From positions 506,001 through 570,000 of the forward strand of contig CANUEZ040000199.1 of the NCBI GenBank assembly GCA_948099385.1: a stretch of DNA of 64,000 nt, read 5' to 3'. The notes beneath the pieces are model-generated. The model was given only the letters and a program-made list of their open reading frames with translations. It did no database searches and was not told the origin of the DNA. A program made the translations under genes and the position numbers. The DNA is from Fasciola hepatica. Taxonomy: Eukaryota > Platyhelminthes > Trematoda > Plagiorchiida > Fasciolidae. Positions 33,341-46,100 of this stretch are shown here, one piece after another (position 1 is the stretch's first letter; each line of letters opens with the position of its first letter).

Positions 33341-36300
33341 CTTCCCGAATATTTCTTACGTAACAGTGAGTTCTTGGTTTCCCTCGATTTGCCTGAGCTT
33401 GCACCTAGCTCGAACTTCTTCATCAACTAGTGCACTCCCTTGGAGCACAAGCTACCGCAAGGCGTTTGGGCATCATCATCGACTTTGGTGGAGTTCAACC
33501 AAGAAATATGCCCAGCCCTGACAGCGAACACACTGATTAGGATGTGCAATCATTGCATTTGAAGAGCTAAGGCCTTTGAGGTTGGAAAAGGGTACTAATA
33601 AATTGGATAACCGAATAACTTCCTAGTCCTAATTGAACTCTTTTATGATTGGCTTTTTCTGGATGTCACTCCGGAAACTCAGTACACGACACCCGGACTT
33701 TGCGGTTCATTACCACTATCTGGTACTGCAAAACAGCCTTAAATCTGTACAATCTAATATCTCTTTAGGGGCAAGCCAGCATAGACGCCTATCTTATATT
33801 TAGTTCTAGGGTTTCAGATACTAGAGTCCATAAACCTAGATGTCCAGCCCAAACAAACTTGAACTTTTCACCAAATCCACCACTTGCAATCGTTTTTGAC
33901 CACGTTGTCAGCGCTGCATGTAGTGCCTAATCTCTGTGCATGTTGGTGTTTCGGTAAGCATGAAACTCATCAAACAATCGCAAACTGTGATAGAATTCAT
34001 CTGCCCCTGCATTCTGTGCCCCATATGAGCCGCCTTGGGGTTCCGACTTCACGGAAATGGGAGTGTTTCCGCGGCATATGTTTGAACAATCCTGGTTGTG
34101 ATTGTCTCTCGGCTCAGGGCTAACCACCAGTGAACATCAAAATTAAGAAATGATCTTCAAAACCAAAATGAAAAAGCCCCCTACTGTCTTGTCTTCCAGG
34201 CACATCAGCCCTGTCATGTGTGACCCACGTCTCCGGGCTGCAGAGTTGCTACGGATCGACTGGTGTGGTTGACCCTTTCCCAAAGTGGCTTGCTACACGT
34301 AGCCGATGTTTCGGCGGGGGCGTAGGAGCTGTGGTCACCCATCAAAAGCAGTTCCGTCTTCTATGACAGTCAGGTATCTGACTGTGATAAATTTATAAAA
34401 ATGAAAACGTCCAAAATGTGTGGATCACTCTTGGAACACCACGTGATGGATTCCAATGGATGTGTGTCGTGCCACCACCTTACTTGAAGCAGGCCCTAGT
34501 GCAGTGTACCATGAGCACTGAATGAAGGCCTTTAGAGTTCTCGTCCCTGTGGAAAATTTCAGCCCTACCGCTCCCACCTCTCAAGGATTTCCGAACCAGC
34601 CCATATGATGGTGTTCTTTTGCCTGGCATCATGCTAACGGAAACAAGGATACCACTGTAACGATACAATCACCGGTGCAGCAAATTCTCTTGCTCACACT
34701 CAAGTATAATCTCAGTACGTTAGCACCATCGGGTAGCAGCAAAGACGAACTTACGTCTACTTTTCCCTGCACAATGCCAATTTTCTCCGGTGAATCACCA
34801 CCGATACTTCACTAGCTTCCTGTACTATCTTACTTTATCGTTCCTCAGAAGTTATTCAGTTTGGATTAACCACTACACCGGAAGAGACAGTTACAAATAT
34901 AATGCAATGCTAGCAATCTCCTAGACCCATCTTACCGCTCGGGTGCTAACCTTCATTCTGCATAAGCAGACAGTATTGGAGGTTACTATTTCTAATTCCT
35001 CCCAACTGTAAAGCTTCAGGTTATTTCAGTATCCGATTGCTACTACGCCATGGTGCACACCAGTAATACTTTGAAAAGCGTACATAGTTGCCTAGCTGGT
35101 GTACTCAACTTTGCTAGTCTGTGGCAGTAAAGCTCAATCCTCTGCGAGCCCGCCTGACCCATAATGTCGAGTATGTGCCACTGATCGCCTAAATAAAACT
35201 TCATCCTTGCTCCGTTCACAAAAACCTGACCAGTTAATTATTATTGTTGTCAACCATTACCATTTCCACAGCTGGGACCATGTCCAGGCTGCACTCCCCA
35301 TTTGTTTAGGGTTCGTCGTCTCTCACTATCTCTGTCGCCATACTGGATAACTGAGTAGTTCTCTTTACCCCGTACCGACAAGGACCCAATTTAAACCCTA
35401 CATGGCAGCTGGGACTGTATTCAAGCCACCCGACAGACCATACCCCCGGACCGATTATCACACCATCGGAGCCTACACAAAAATGTTCACACGAAATATG
35501 CTACTATACCCGCCAATAACAGTCATCAGTTTAATCCGTCTAACCTCGCTAAATCCGGCTGATTGATCAACACATCCTCTACCTTGCCAGGTGAACCATG
35601 TCTATTGTATGATGCATATTACCAGCATGGAAGCTGAACAACATTGAAACTCAATAACTCATTATATGTTTGTCAATGAAATGGCATATCAAGGCACAAG
35701 ACAATGGGGAGATTTTCCATTATATTATGGTTTGCAAGAATTCATTTCTTTCCTCGAACCGTATCCGGCTGGAAATTTGTCCTTCACCAACCCAGGATCC
35801 TCCAGTTGCGCTTTTCCATATCTGAAAAAAACAGGTTACTGATCCTGTAGTTAAACTCATCCCCTAGGAATTGCTGTTCCTTCCACTGTCTCCAACGCTC
35901 TCAGGTGCACTTTCATAAAATTTGCTTAATGTCTCTATGTTACTTAATGATTCGTTTTTTGAACCCCCGTAGATCCGTCATCCACGGTTTGCATCAACTT
36001 CACCGAATGCTGTTCTCTTCGCATTCATCGGTTTTCCTTGGCGTCATTCCATACAAATGTTTTCTTCAATTTCTCCCTGTTCAGAACTTACTCCGTTCGC
36101 AAAATCCCTGTAAGCCTCAATTTTCCATGGCTTGCATCATTCTCGTTGGTGATGCTTCTTCAGCTCTACCTATAGGCGACCTTCTCGGCATCATTACGGG
36201 GTACCATTGCCCAACTCGAAAAAATTCCGGTTCATACCATTATTAGATTGATCTATTCGAAATACTGCCAGCTATGTGTTTCTGTCGTTTACACTTTTGA

Positions 36301-36360
36301 CTACTTTTCTCAAAATTTATGTAAAGTTCGTCATATTGTGTAACGCTGTGCTCCGTGCAG
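33341..36360 (+). other. Mostly unassigned; faint LINE endonuclease remnant at 34.2-34.6 kb
   Basis: There is no intact gene. At 34,280-34,520 the plus strand reads RCFGGGVGAVVTHQKQF and NVQNVWITLGTPRDGFQWMC followed by VVPPPY. This fits the order RRGGGC..V and SVWL.....GCVYRPP of a LINE endonuclease, but without the catalytic motifs. The remainder is pyrimidine-rich on the plus strand and has short frames only. Confidence 0.3.
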
Positions 36361-36375
36361 TTATTATTATCTAAT

Positions 36376-36600
36376 TGCTCCTGGCGTGCAAATGGCATAT
36401 TGCAACATCAATACTGGGGGCAGGGTCAATGCGGAGCCGATGATACCTGAAGGGGAATAAAGAGAACTTTTGCAGCAGCAGAGCGGGCATAAAGATGGAA
36501 CTTTGTAATCCACAAGCGGTGCTAGCCGGTGGGACTGGCCGTGCACTTGACACCTACATTGGAAACCATTTTTGGTGACAATGGGTGCGACCCACTAAAC
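36376..36600 (-). repeat. 3'UTR repeat segment, copy 4 of 4 (internally deleted)
   Basis: GTGCTAGCCGGTGGGACTGG and the following block GGAAACCATTTTTGGTGACA correspond to 2,310-2,370 and 7,185-7,255. The distal part jumps to the terminal ATTAGATAATAATAA with several hundred bases missing relative to copies 1 and 2. Confidence 0.5.
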
Positions 36601-37636
36601 TAGTTGAGCCGTAGTCTACTGTGGAAGTCCTCTTATGTGCTTCAGCCAAAGCGGAGGGCCTGACTTCTTTCTGCACCTTTGGGATTAGGATAAGTTGTAG
36701 CAATATATCCAATAGAGTAGTCAATGATCTAGTAGCTGGATTGCGAGAGTTCCAGAAATGAAAGCCAGTAGGAGAGTAATCGAGTAAGGCGCGAATATCA
36801 AACCTCGTCGAAGGTCAGTTCTTCGAATTCAGCGAGAAAAACGTGCCAAGTTGATGTTCTTGGCGTATAATAAAGGAAAATGTCCTTGGTCGGCAAGTTC
36901 TGAATTAAAAGTGGAAAAGCGCTGCAGTCTTGCTTTTGTGCACGCTGTGGATTTAGGGAAAAATCTAACAACAATTTCACGGAAGGAACTAGGGGAAAGA
37001 AAGGATGAGCAAGAGGGGAACTGGACCGTTATAATAAAGAGGGCTCAGTCTTAGTATTGAACGGCTAAAATACACGAATGTCGCAGGAATCTAGCATCGG
37101 AAAATCGTGAGCCTAATCGTGAAGTAGCAATCAGACAGGAATCAGGAATGTGCAAACCTAAGTGCGACCAGATAAGCGCAAATTGAAAAGAGACTCTGTG
37201 TGGCAGAGTGCGGAGATGAGGGACGGTGAAAGTAATGATCAGAGATGCAGGACTACTGATGGCAGCTGATGGGGTTATTGAGGAAGCTTGCACATGAGAA
37301 AATTTTGAGGTTCAAAGCTTGTCAGGGTGTGAGAAGTTTCCCAGAAATTCGGCGCATTTATTGAGGTTTTATAAATCAGGTAGAATTCTGGTCCTACTTC
37401 AAAAGCTTGAGCCTCAGACAAGCTAGTGGCAGTCAACATCAGGGCTTTATAAAAGGTGAGTTACCGTTCCATTGATGTTTCGAAGTGAATGGAGGAAACC
37501 CATCGGCGGATTATAATGACGAGTTTAAAACAATATATGGAATATTTAGCAGAAAGTAGTTATATCTAATAGATAGCCTAGCATTAAGAGTAAGAAGGCG
37601 CAAACTTCCGCGACAAAGGGAGTAGAGAGTGGTTAA

Positions 37637-38400
37637 TTAGACGCATGGTGTTTTAACGGAAGGAAATGCCAGGTGACGAATAAGCCTATGGAGGAAGCAG
37701 AGGTTAAGTCTCACACGGAGTAGCCAAACAGGTTCAGTGTGGTGGCCGATACAGCGCTCCTCATAGTTAAATGTGGTAGAATAACCAAACAGCAGTTTCG
37801 TGAATGAGCTTTGTACATTCGCTAAGGTTATTATTTCAGTTTGAGGAGCTCTGCAGGAGATGATACGGCAGCGCTCTAGGCAGGGTCGGACATAGAGCAG
37901 ATACGATGAGAGCTTTTTATCGCACAGGATAAGGGTTCTACATAGGAATCCTACGGACATTTTCACCTTCGCGGCTTGAAAACATAAGTGTTCCGAAAAG
38001 TTTATGGTGCGCCAGCATTACAACTCAAGATCTCGCAGTGGTGGGTTGGGGTTAAATGGGGAGTTCTGCATAGGAAGAGAATTCAGGGGGAGGTGCTTGA
38101 CAACATTTGGCCATGAAATTGCACTTCTCAAAGCAGGATTCCATTTTTCAGGGGTGACTCCGTCGTTCAAGGCTTTTCAGATCGCACTGTATATCGGGAT
38201 TTTCGTCGATGAGGTCCTGAGGTGGGACCTTATATGCAATTTCTGTATCATCCGCAAATAGCAACGAGGTACTTTGATGTATGGTAGAGAAGAGATCAAT
38301 AATGTACCTCAAGAATAGAAGTGGTCCTAGCACGCTCCCTTGAATAATACCACTGGTAACGGGAGAGGTTTCTGACATTGTTATCGATTGAAACAACTCG
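37637..38400 (-). pseudogene. RT of LINE copy E (broken)
   Basis: The palm is at 38,396-38,148: VTSGIIQGSVLGPLLFLRYI and LLFADDTEIAYKVPP. The thumb is at 37,966-37,637: SYLLYVRPCLERCRIISC, NVQSSFTKLLFGYSTTFNYE and EPVWLLRVRLNLCFL. They lie in different frames with lost sequence between. The fingers are not readable. Confidence 0.65.
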
Positions 38401-38945
38401 GCTGAGGCGAGAAAGATAGAAGGAAAACCGGTTGAGAGTGAAGGTTTGGGTCCGAAGTCTTCAAGTTTGGTCAGGAGCCGCTGGTGCGAGACTTGGTCTA
38501 ATCCCTAATCATACCTAAAGGGGATTGCAGTTAAGCGTTTTTTAATTTCTTCAACTGTAGCGACCGTGTTAAAAAAGTCGGATTCACGGGGGTTACAAGA
38601 CCGAATTTCGCAAAAGCCATGTTGACCTCTATGCATCAAGGTATTGGACAATAAGTAATGAGAGTGGGGCTAAGCGCTCAAGCAGGCTCGAAGCTATGGG
38701 ATCGTGGCCAGTCGGCCGGTGAGTTAGGCGGTTCAAGGGGGGACCATTTCTGTGGCGACGGATTGCGGTTGACGTTTCCCGTTGTGACGGGGAAAATCAC
38801 AGATTTCAAAGAAAAGCTGAAGGTACCCATGGGTAATTTGCAAAATCAGGCCAACATGAACGAGCCTGTACAGGTGGGATTATATCGAAGCTGGGGCGGG
38901 ACGAGAGTTTTACTTCAGAGAATATATTAGACGCTTCACTGGGGG

Positions 38946-38964
38946 TAATAATAATAATAATAAT
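38946..38964. repeat. (AAT)n tail of LINE copy F
   Basis: Six AAT units abut TTGTATATTTCGGATGCGCC, the conserved 3' terminus of the family. The equivalent position at 22,600-22,612 carries a degenerate tail. Confidence 0.85.
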
Positions 38965-39096
38965 TGTATATTTCGGATGCGCCCGAAGGATGCTAGAATG
39001 CATGATCAGATGATTATAGTGATGCCGGAATGACAATTCACAAAAGGGTACAACAAGTGCATGCAGAGTATCAGAGAGAGTGTTACAGTGAACTAA

Positions 39097-40942
39097 GGTC
39101 CGCAAGGCCATAGTTATTCGTAGGCAACGATGGGCGGCGTACAAGCTGTACAGAACTCAGGGGGCATGGAATAGCTATAAGATGGCTAGGAACAGGGCTC
39201 AAGAGATCCAAAGAGTGGAGAAATATGCTTTCGAGCGTCGGTTAGCGGCGTCGGTCCGCACAAACCCAAAGCGATTCTACGCCTATGTGCAATCTCACAA
39301 ACGTATGAGAGAGAGCGTAGCAACTTTGGAAGGAGCACAGGGACGACTAGCTCTAAACGACGAAGACAGGGCTGACACGCTCTTGGAATTCTTCAACAGC
39401 ATACATCGACCAGAAAATAGTTTGGAGGAAAGAATGGAGGGCGCACAGGCGCCTCCAATACCCGAACTTACTGTAGGAGAAGAAGAAGTGTACGCGGAGT
39501 TGCAAACTTTGAATAGAAATAAAGCAGCAGGTCCAGACGGGATTCATCCAGCAATCGTTCAGCCTCTGGCCGAGGTCCTGAAGGCTCCGGTGACGAAGCT
39601 GTATGAAACGTCACTTAGAGAGGGAACTGTGCCGGGAGACTGGAGGAGAGCAACAGTGGTAGGCATTTACAAGAGTGGGCCCCGGCAAAAGGCGGAAAAT
39701 TGCCGGCCGGTTAGCTTGACTTCTGTACTGTGTAAGTGCCTGGAGCGAATAGTCAGGAAGCAGATCTCTAGGCATTTGGTTCAACACAACCTCATATCAA
39801 ATGCTCAGCATGGGTTTGTGGCAGGGCGATCCTGTCTGACGAATCTCCTGCTGTTCCTCGATGAGGTAACCAAGCGTCTGGACGAAGGGCAATCGATTGC
39901 GGTATGTTACTTGGACTTCAGCAAGGCATTTGATTCCGTGAACCACCGATTTCTGGACGTCAAACTGCAGTCCATGGGAATTGTTGGAAAGGCCAGACAA
40001 TGGATAAGTAGTTTCTTAGCAGGGCGAACCTTTAGTGTTAAGGTGGGGAACCATGTTTCAAAACCGGAAGGTGTAACGAGTGGGGTGCCACAGGGCTCGG
40101 TGCTCGGCCCTCTGCTCTTCCTCATCTTCATCAACGACCTAGCACGTGGGCTTACAAACCCCACCTTTATGTTTGCCGATGACGTCAAGATAGCTGGAGT
40201 AGATATAGAACTTGACGTGTTAGCAGTACAAAACTGGGCACGCAAATGGGACCTTCCACTAAACCTCACCAAGTGTCAATGCTTGACCACAAATACAGGG
40301 GCTAGTGAGAATAGTGTGGGTTCGTTGCAAGTGGTCTCGCAGATCAAAGACTTGGGCGTTATAATGGACAACAGCTTTAAGCCGTCAAAGCAGTGCACCT
40401 CAGCAGCCAATACGGCCAGGAGGGAACTCTTTCGCGTTAGATCCATTATGTCGTGTAGAGATCCGGAGATATTCGTTCCGATATATCAGGCCATAGTTAG
40501 GCCGCATATGGAGTACTGCGTGCAGGCCTGGGCACCGTACTACCAGAAAGATATCGACTGTCTGGAGAAAGTGCAAGGGCTAGCCACTAGAATGGTGGCT
40601 GGGCAAAGGGGGTTTAACTACACAGAGCGTCTCCGTGCCCTAGACCTATTCTCGATGAAAAGACGGCGCATTCGCGGGGATTTGATAGAAACCTTCAAGG
40701 TAATGAAAGGACTGTCAGGAGTAAGTCGAGAAGACCTTTTTTCGCTGATCCCCGAGAGAGGCACAAGGGGGCATAGCCTTAGATTACAAAGGAAACATTC
40801 GAGGCTCCAAATTAGGGCGAAGTACTTCTCAAATAGAGTGGTACCCTATTGGAATAAGCTCCCGGAAGAGGTCATAAATACCACAACAGTGAAGGCTTTT
40901 AAGAAAGCAGTAGACCTATGTTGGGTGGCAGTATACCCCTAG
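39097..40942 (+). CDS. LINE reverse transcriptase (5'-truncated ORF2)
   Basis: RNA-directed DNA polymerase of a jockey/CR1-like non-LTR element. The frame is open from the element junction at 39,097. The first ATG is at 39,182, but residues before it (KAIVIRRQRWAAYKLYRTQG) fit the family, so that ATG is not the real start. Counting from it: fingers NKAAGPDGIHP (about 113-123), CRPVSLTSVLCKCLER (about 174-189), palm YLDFSKAFDSVNH (Asp at about 245), SGVPQGSVLGPLLFLIFIND (about 300-319), FADDVKIAG (about 331-339) and thumb RPHMEYCVQAW. The endonuclease is missing because of 5' truncation. No internal stop, so the insertion is probably young. It runs opposite to the host LINE. Confidence 0.9.
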
Positions 40943-41135
40943 ATATGTTAAGCAGCTTTTAGGGTCAGATGCAAATTACTTATTGTTTCCACCTTACTCT
41001 GCCAGGGCTGATACTGCACAAAATTTCTGCCTTTCAGAAAAAGAAAATCACGCAGTGTTGGGAGCTACGGAAACGCGCCGACAACACAACTATCTGGACA
41101 CACGATTGGCTCTAGCCACACCAAGTCCTGTGCAA

Positions 41136-41160
41136 ACTGAACTGAACTGAACTGAACTGA
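41136..41160 (+). repeat. (TGAAC)n pentamer tail of LINE copy J
   Basis: About five TGAAC units close the inserted element before copy F sequence resumes (AGTTCAAGGTCG). Such short tandem 3' tails are typical of CR1-like LINEs and differ from the AAT tail of copy F, so the two belong to different families. Confidence 0.8.
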
Positions 41161-43157
41161 AGTTCAAGGTCGAAAGATGTCAGTTGGTCTGGAGTACATG
41201 CATAAGTGGTATATGAAATAATTACCACTAGTGGAAATTCGAACATATTTAAAGGAAATGTTTTTGGTGCGCTACAGAATATGAGAGGCATATGGATAGA
41301 AATCTCGTCGAAGCGTTCGGTGAATTATTCACTTTACTACAGGCATGTCAAGAAGTATTAACATGGAAATATTTCAGTCTGCAAAGATGGTAGTATATAA
41401 AGTGGTGGCTGTATACTGGAGGAATCATATATGTGGCAAACAATTGCGTATCTCTTGGGAGGGATACTACCAGAGTAATGGTGGCAGGGAACGGCCGGAG
41501 TAAAACAGGTGAGCGTGCGGCAAATTGTTAACTTAATGTAGGGTTGGTATGAAATGTCAAAGCGGAAGTGGAAGACTAATCAATATTGACCGTGTGGTTA
41601 CATCCATTATACAGGTGTTCAGTTCTGCGAGAGGAAAGGTAAATTAATCCACAGATAAGTGTACGTCAATAGATGAATGCTGTGTGGTATGTACCATGCA
41701 AAAATGACAGATCAATAAAACTGCACAGGTATATCGCGGGAAGCGGCCGTGGATCAACGAATATAGAAATAAAATGTATCGGCCGGTGCAGAAAATGGTG
41801 TGATTTAGAGGCTGCATACGGGGTCAGTTTCGGTAATATAACACGAATGCAACATCTGGAAAATCAAAGGTCTCGATAACGGTGATGGTATAGTAAGTAG
41901 ACGGTGAGTGTCACATTTATAATGACCAATTTGACAGGTGTAACAAATGATGGGAACGGAGCGGCGATGCAGCATGGGAAGTGTATCGAAGACGTTCAGT
42001 CGTGGAGGAAACGCAGTGATCTTCAGAGCCCGAACACTTGATGCAACAGCATTGCGGATGCGATCGGATGGACCGATGAAGAGTGCAGGTAGTTACTAAT
42101 TACTTCGCTGCCCACTGGAGGACTACTGAAAGATATGTCAGCGCCGGACGTTGTTTTTTTGGTGACCGATGAAGCAATGAACGGTGACAAAAAATGTGCC
42201 AGTGTTTGAACAGTATTAGCGGGTTCTAACACGGAACGGGCATAATGAAATATGGGATTAAAATGAGTTGTATGAATGCAGTGAGATCGAGTAGTCCAGG
42301 TTCAAGAAGTCCGATGGCGGGAATCTTGGGGAAAGCGATCGTGAGACGGGCGAAAATGAAGTTGTGTGTAAATCTCGTTTGTCCTGTCCAGCAAGAGAGG
42401 GTCCAAGTTATTCCTGGGAAATGGAAGGCGACAATCGTCCTTAGGGTGCAGGTTCTGAAAACAAAACGGAGAGGGCTGCAGTCTGGCAATTCTACCAGCT
42501 GTGGGTTAGGGGAGAAAGACAGAACACCAGTATCATGCCAGTAACAGAAATGGGTGGTCGCGACGGTGAGGTCTTGTTTTTTGGATTAAACAACATACGG
42601 AAAGCGAAGAAGACCGGTACTAGCGACTAATTCTTGTGAGGCTTAGTGAGAGTTACCAAAAAAGCAAGGAAGCGAGAATAGGCGACACTGGGGGCAAATA
42701 CTTATGTGTAGTTCGACGAATGGTTTATGGAAGACCACATCGATTGTGGCGGTTAGTTCATCAGAACGAGGCCTGGAATCTCGTGTGTTGAAATAGGGTC
42801 TCAATGAGTAAGTAGTTGAAGCGTGGATGAGACTGGTACCTTGAGGACCATATTATATATGCTGCTATGTATTTTCTAGCATTATAAATGCTCTTATACC
42901 TGGCGGCAGCTGATAAAAAAAGAAGAACCTAACCGACTATGGTAAAATCTGACAGCATGAAAAAAGAATCACCGGAGTAACGGTGGCCAGTAGGGGGTCG
43001 TGGTCAGAAGCGTTGAAAATAGGAAGTGGCTAGACAAACACGTGGAGTGTGCTGTTGACAGTCATGGAGTATAGGTTGGACTGCTTTTATTTGCTAACTA
43101 TCATACAGAATGCTCCTTACCATCCGTTGGTACTGAACAAAGTTGTTAAGCTTTTGG
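41161..43157 (-). other. 3'UTR of LINE copy F
   Basis: Two kilobases without a gene on either strand, nearly identical to 22,768-24,695. Short plus-strand frames are conserved only because the copies are recent. It contains diverged internal units with an ACAGGTRAG-like core (positions in the sister copy: about 22,952, 23,125, 23,268, 23,550 and 23,698). Confidence 0.65.
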
Positions 43158-46100
43158 TTAGTATCCCAGGCCCAGTTCGTAGGCTCGGGTAATAGACATG
43201 TAGGGATCATGCATACGGATCAGTTTTTGGACAGTTAGATGTTTATTCATTTCTTTTTTGAATAATAAAGAGGCCGACGACATTGATCTAAGTTGAGGTG
43301 GGAGTTTGTTCCAGAGGGAAGAATATTTAACAATAAAGAAGTTTGACCGCATCGCAGTCCCGGATACTGGAATCAAGACCATAGTGTCGCTATGTCGTAA
43401 AGAATAGTTAGAGCGAGTTTTGACCTGGGGGGCTGAATTGCAAGATGTACGTTTCACAATGTTGCAAAAGAAAGACAGGTTCATTCGTAGACGGCGCAGC
43501 CATAGGGGCTCTAGGTGCAATATTTCACATCTTTCCATATAATTTAAAGGCGAGGAATATCCTAGTAGTTGTTTGGTAAATCTACGTTGTACATTCTCAA
43601 TTGCAAATCTGTCAATCTGCCGCATGTTAGAAAAGACGACAGTGCAATATTCCAGAAGTGGTCTGACATGAGTTTTAAAAATGCTTAGCTTGCTCTCTGT
43701 AAGACTGAAGGTTCTATTAATCAGACCAATTAGCCGTCTAGCTTTAGCAACCTGCACGGCCGAATGTTCGGAGAAATAAAATGTACAAGAATATCGTAAT
43801 CTTAAGTCCCTTACTTCCGGACTGTTGGGGATGAACTGATCAATAATTTTAAACATTCCCGCGGGAACCTGACACTTATACATAAGGATACAGCTTTTGA
43901 CAGCGGAGAATTTCATCAACCATTGGTTGCTCCATGAGTCTAGCGATAGTAAATCGCTCGTTATGCTAGCAATGGTAGAAGCTAAGGCGTCAGGTTCAAA
44001 GGAGTACATAATTTTTATGTCATCTGCAAAAAGGAACGCAGCCCCGTGTGTGATGACGTTGAAAATGTCATTAACATATATAAGAAAAAGTAAGGGACCT
44101 AGTACACTACCCTGAATAACTCCACTAGTAACTGGTCGAGGTGATGATAAACTGCCATCAACGTCCACCACCTGCTTTCGGGATGTTAGATATGATGAAA
44201 ACCAACTCAGGATCGGGTCAACAATTCCTTAGGTTTTCATCTTCGCCATGAGCCTATTGTGGGATACTCGATCAAAAGCTTTAGTCATGTCAAGGAGGAT
44301 TACAATCACTGATTTACCACTGTTAGTGGCCGTAGTTATTAGGTTAAGGAAGTCACACATACAGGTGGCACAGGATCTTTTTGAAGAAAACCGTGCTGTC
44401 CAGTGTTAATGAGGTTATTGTTTAGTAAATGAGTTGTCAGCTTATTTTTTATCAGTCTTTCCATAATTCGGGAAACTATCGGGGTGTGGTTCACTGGTCG
44501 ATAGTTGGTTAGGTCCTGGCGTGAACCTTTCTTAAGAATTGGGATAATAACTGATGTTTTCCAATGGGAGGGGGAAACGCTACTGCTCATAGATAAATTA
44601 AAAACCTTTGATAGCAAGAATGGGATATCAGTGTCACCTAGACTAAAAGTAGCCGGTGGTACGGCATCTGGCCCGGGGTGGTATGACCTCCTAATTTTAG
44701 TTAGCTGTACTGTTAAGTCGTTCGGGTGAAATTTAACCGCTGAGAACTGTGCAGATGTCAGCGGCTCAACGTGATATAGGCATGGGGAGTCATCGGTCGT
44801 TAGAGACGAAGCAAAATAGGCACTGAATGCTTCGGAGATCTCTTGGGAGTTCGTTATATAATTGTTGTTATATATAACGGATGAGATAGGAGAACTGCAC
44901 TGGCTGTTTCTCAGCTTCATCAGCGTAGATAAAGCTTCGGACCTCTTGGGGTGACTCAGCGCCCTTAATTCCTGTTTTTTACTGCGGGACATTTCAATCA
45001 ATTTCATAGAATTAGATAAACGGTTCATTTGCAAGAACAACGAAAAGTCTCTCGACCTAAGGAATTTGCGTTGTAGCATAGAAAGCTTCTGCTTTAGTCG
45101 ACAAAAACTGTTTGGTTTATCTCGTCCAGGTAGACCTTGGGTTGGGGTGATTACGTCAAGACATGCATTTAGTGTGGAGTCAAGATGATCCACCACGGTA
45201 TGCAAGTCATCAGATAAAAAGAAAGTATCCCAGTTCTGCGAGCGAATGAGTGAGGGTAATTGATTCCAGCTAGCTTGGTGGAACGGTCTTTTAACGGTTG
45301 GTTTGTGAACGGTTCGTGCTGGCACTGAAAACTCACATTTTACCGGCAAGTGGTCACAACCTGGGATGCTGTTCACGATAGATGTGTGCACGCGAGATAA
45401 TCCTATCGTAAAAATGAGATCAAGGATGCTACTGCCTCTAGTTGGACACATCACATGTTGAGTCCATCCTCCTAAACGAATGCTGGTCAAGAAGTGTATT
45501 AAGTGATGTGGAGCTTTCAAAGTGGACCAACGTATGCCTGGTGCGTTAAAGTCGCCGGCCACCAGTTTTGGGCCGGGTATGTCCGCAACAACGTTTAACG
45601 CCTCTATGATAGGCAGAAAGTCGTTTTGACTAGTATTCGGGGGGCGGTAGATGCAACTAACAATGAAGTCAGAACATCCTGTAGTGACCTGTAGCCAAAC
45701 TGAATCCGGCAAGTTATCGAGTATGGGGTGCTGAAATATTTTCGCTCGCATGTTTTGTCTTACATATATAAGACAGCCTCCCCCCCTCTGAGTGAGTCTA
45801 TTTTTCCTGAAAGCTTGGTATCCGGTGATAGCGATATCCTCGTTTGGAGTGTTGTCTGTCAACCAGGTTTCGGTAATTAAAATAAGGTCGTAATCAGACG
45901 TGAGCAGTAATATACGCAGCATTCGCATCTTATTCACTATTGAGCGTGCATTCAGCATAAACAATGAGAACTGTTTAGTGGAGTCAAGGTTAACGGTAAG
46001 ATCTTCATAGGATTCCGAAATTGCATTTGCTGAAGGCGGATCGGATGACGCAATCATTATTCCTTGAGATGGAGTAGTCGGTAATGTGGATGGTGAAATA

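Larger units (their letters stand above)
36361..38700 (-). mobile_element. CR1-like LINE copy E, 5'-truncated
   Basis: Its 3' end is at TTATTATTATCTAATTGC (36,361), followed by a shortened version of the 3'UTR repeat (36,376-36,600), then 1 kb of 3'UTR and an RT read from about 38,400 to 37,637. Coding sequence becomes unreadable near 38.7 kb. Confidence 0.55.
39097..41160 (+). mobile_element. Younger LINE copy J nested in copy F, 5'-truncated, (TGAAC)n tail
   Basis: The left junction is at GTGAACTAA|GGTCCGCAAGG. The right end is a TGAAC pentamer repeat (41,136-41,160). The uninterrupted version of the target is seen in the sister LINE at 22,730-22,790. The element carries one RT ORF that is open through the left junction, so it is a 5'-truncated copy. 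Roughly 20-25 bp of target present at 22,748-22,767 are absent here, so the insertion seems to have deleted rather than duplicated target sequence. Confidence 0.8.

Noticed and set aside
39182..39184. ATG 39,182 as genuine ORF2 start of copy J
   Set aside because: The frame continues upstream to the insertion junction with family-like residues. It is simply the first ATG in a truncated ORF2.
22600..43944. Segmental duplication between 22.6-25.3 kb and 38.9-43.9 kb
   Set aside because: The shared sequence starts exactly at a LINE 3' tail and ends abruptly inside the RT. This fits two insertions of one LINE family (one 5'-truncated) better than a genomic duplication.
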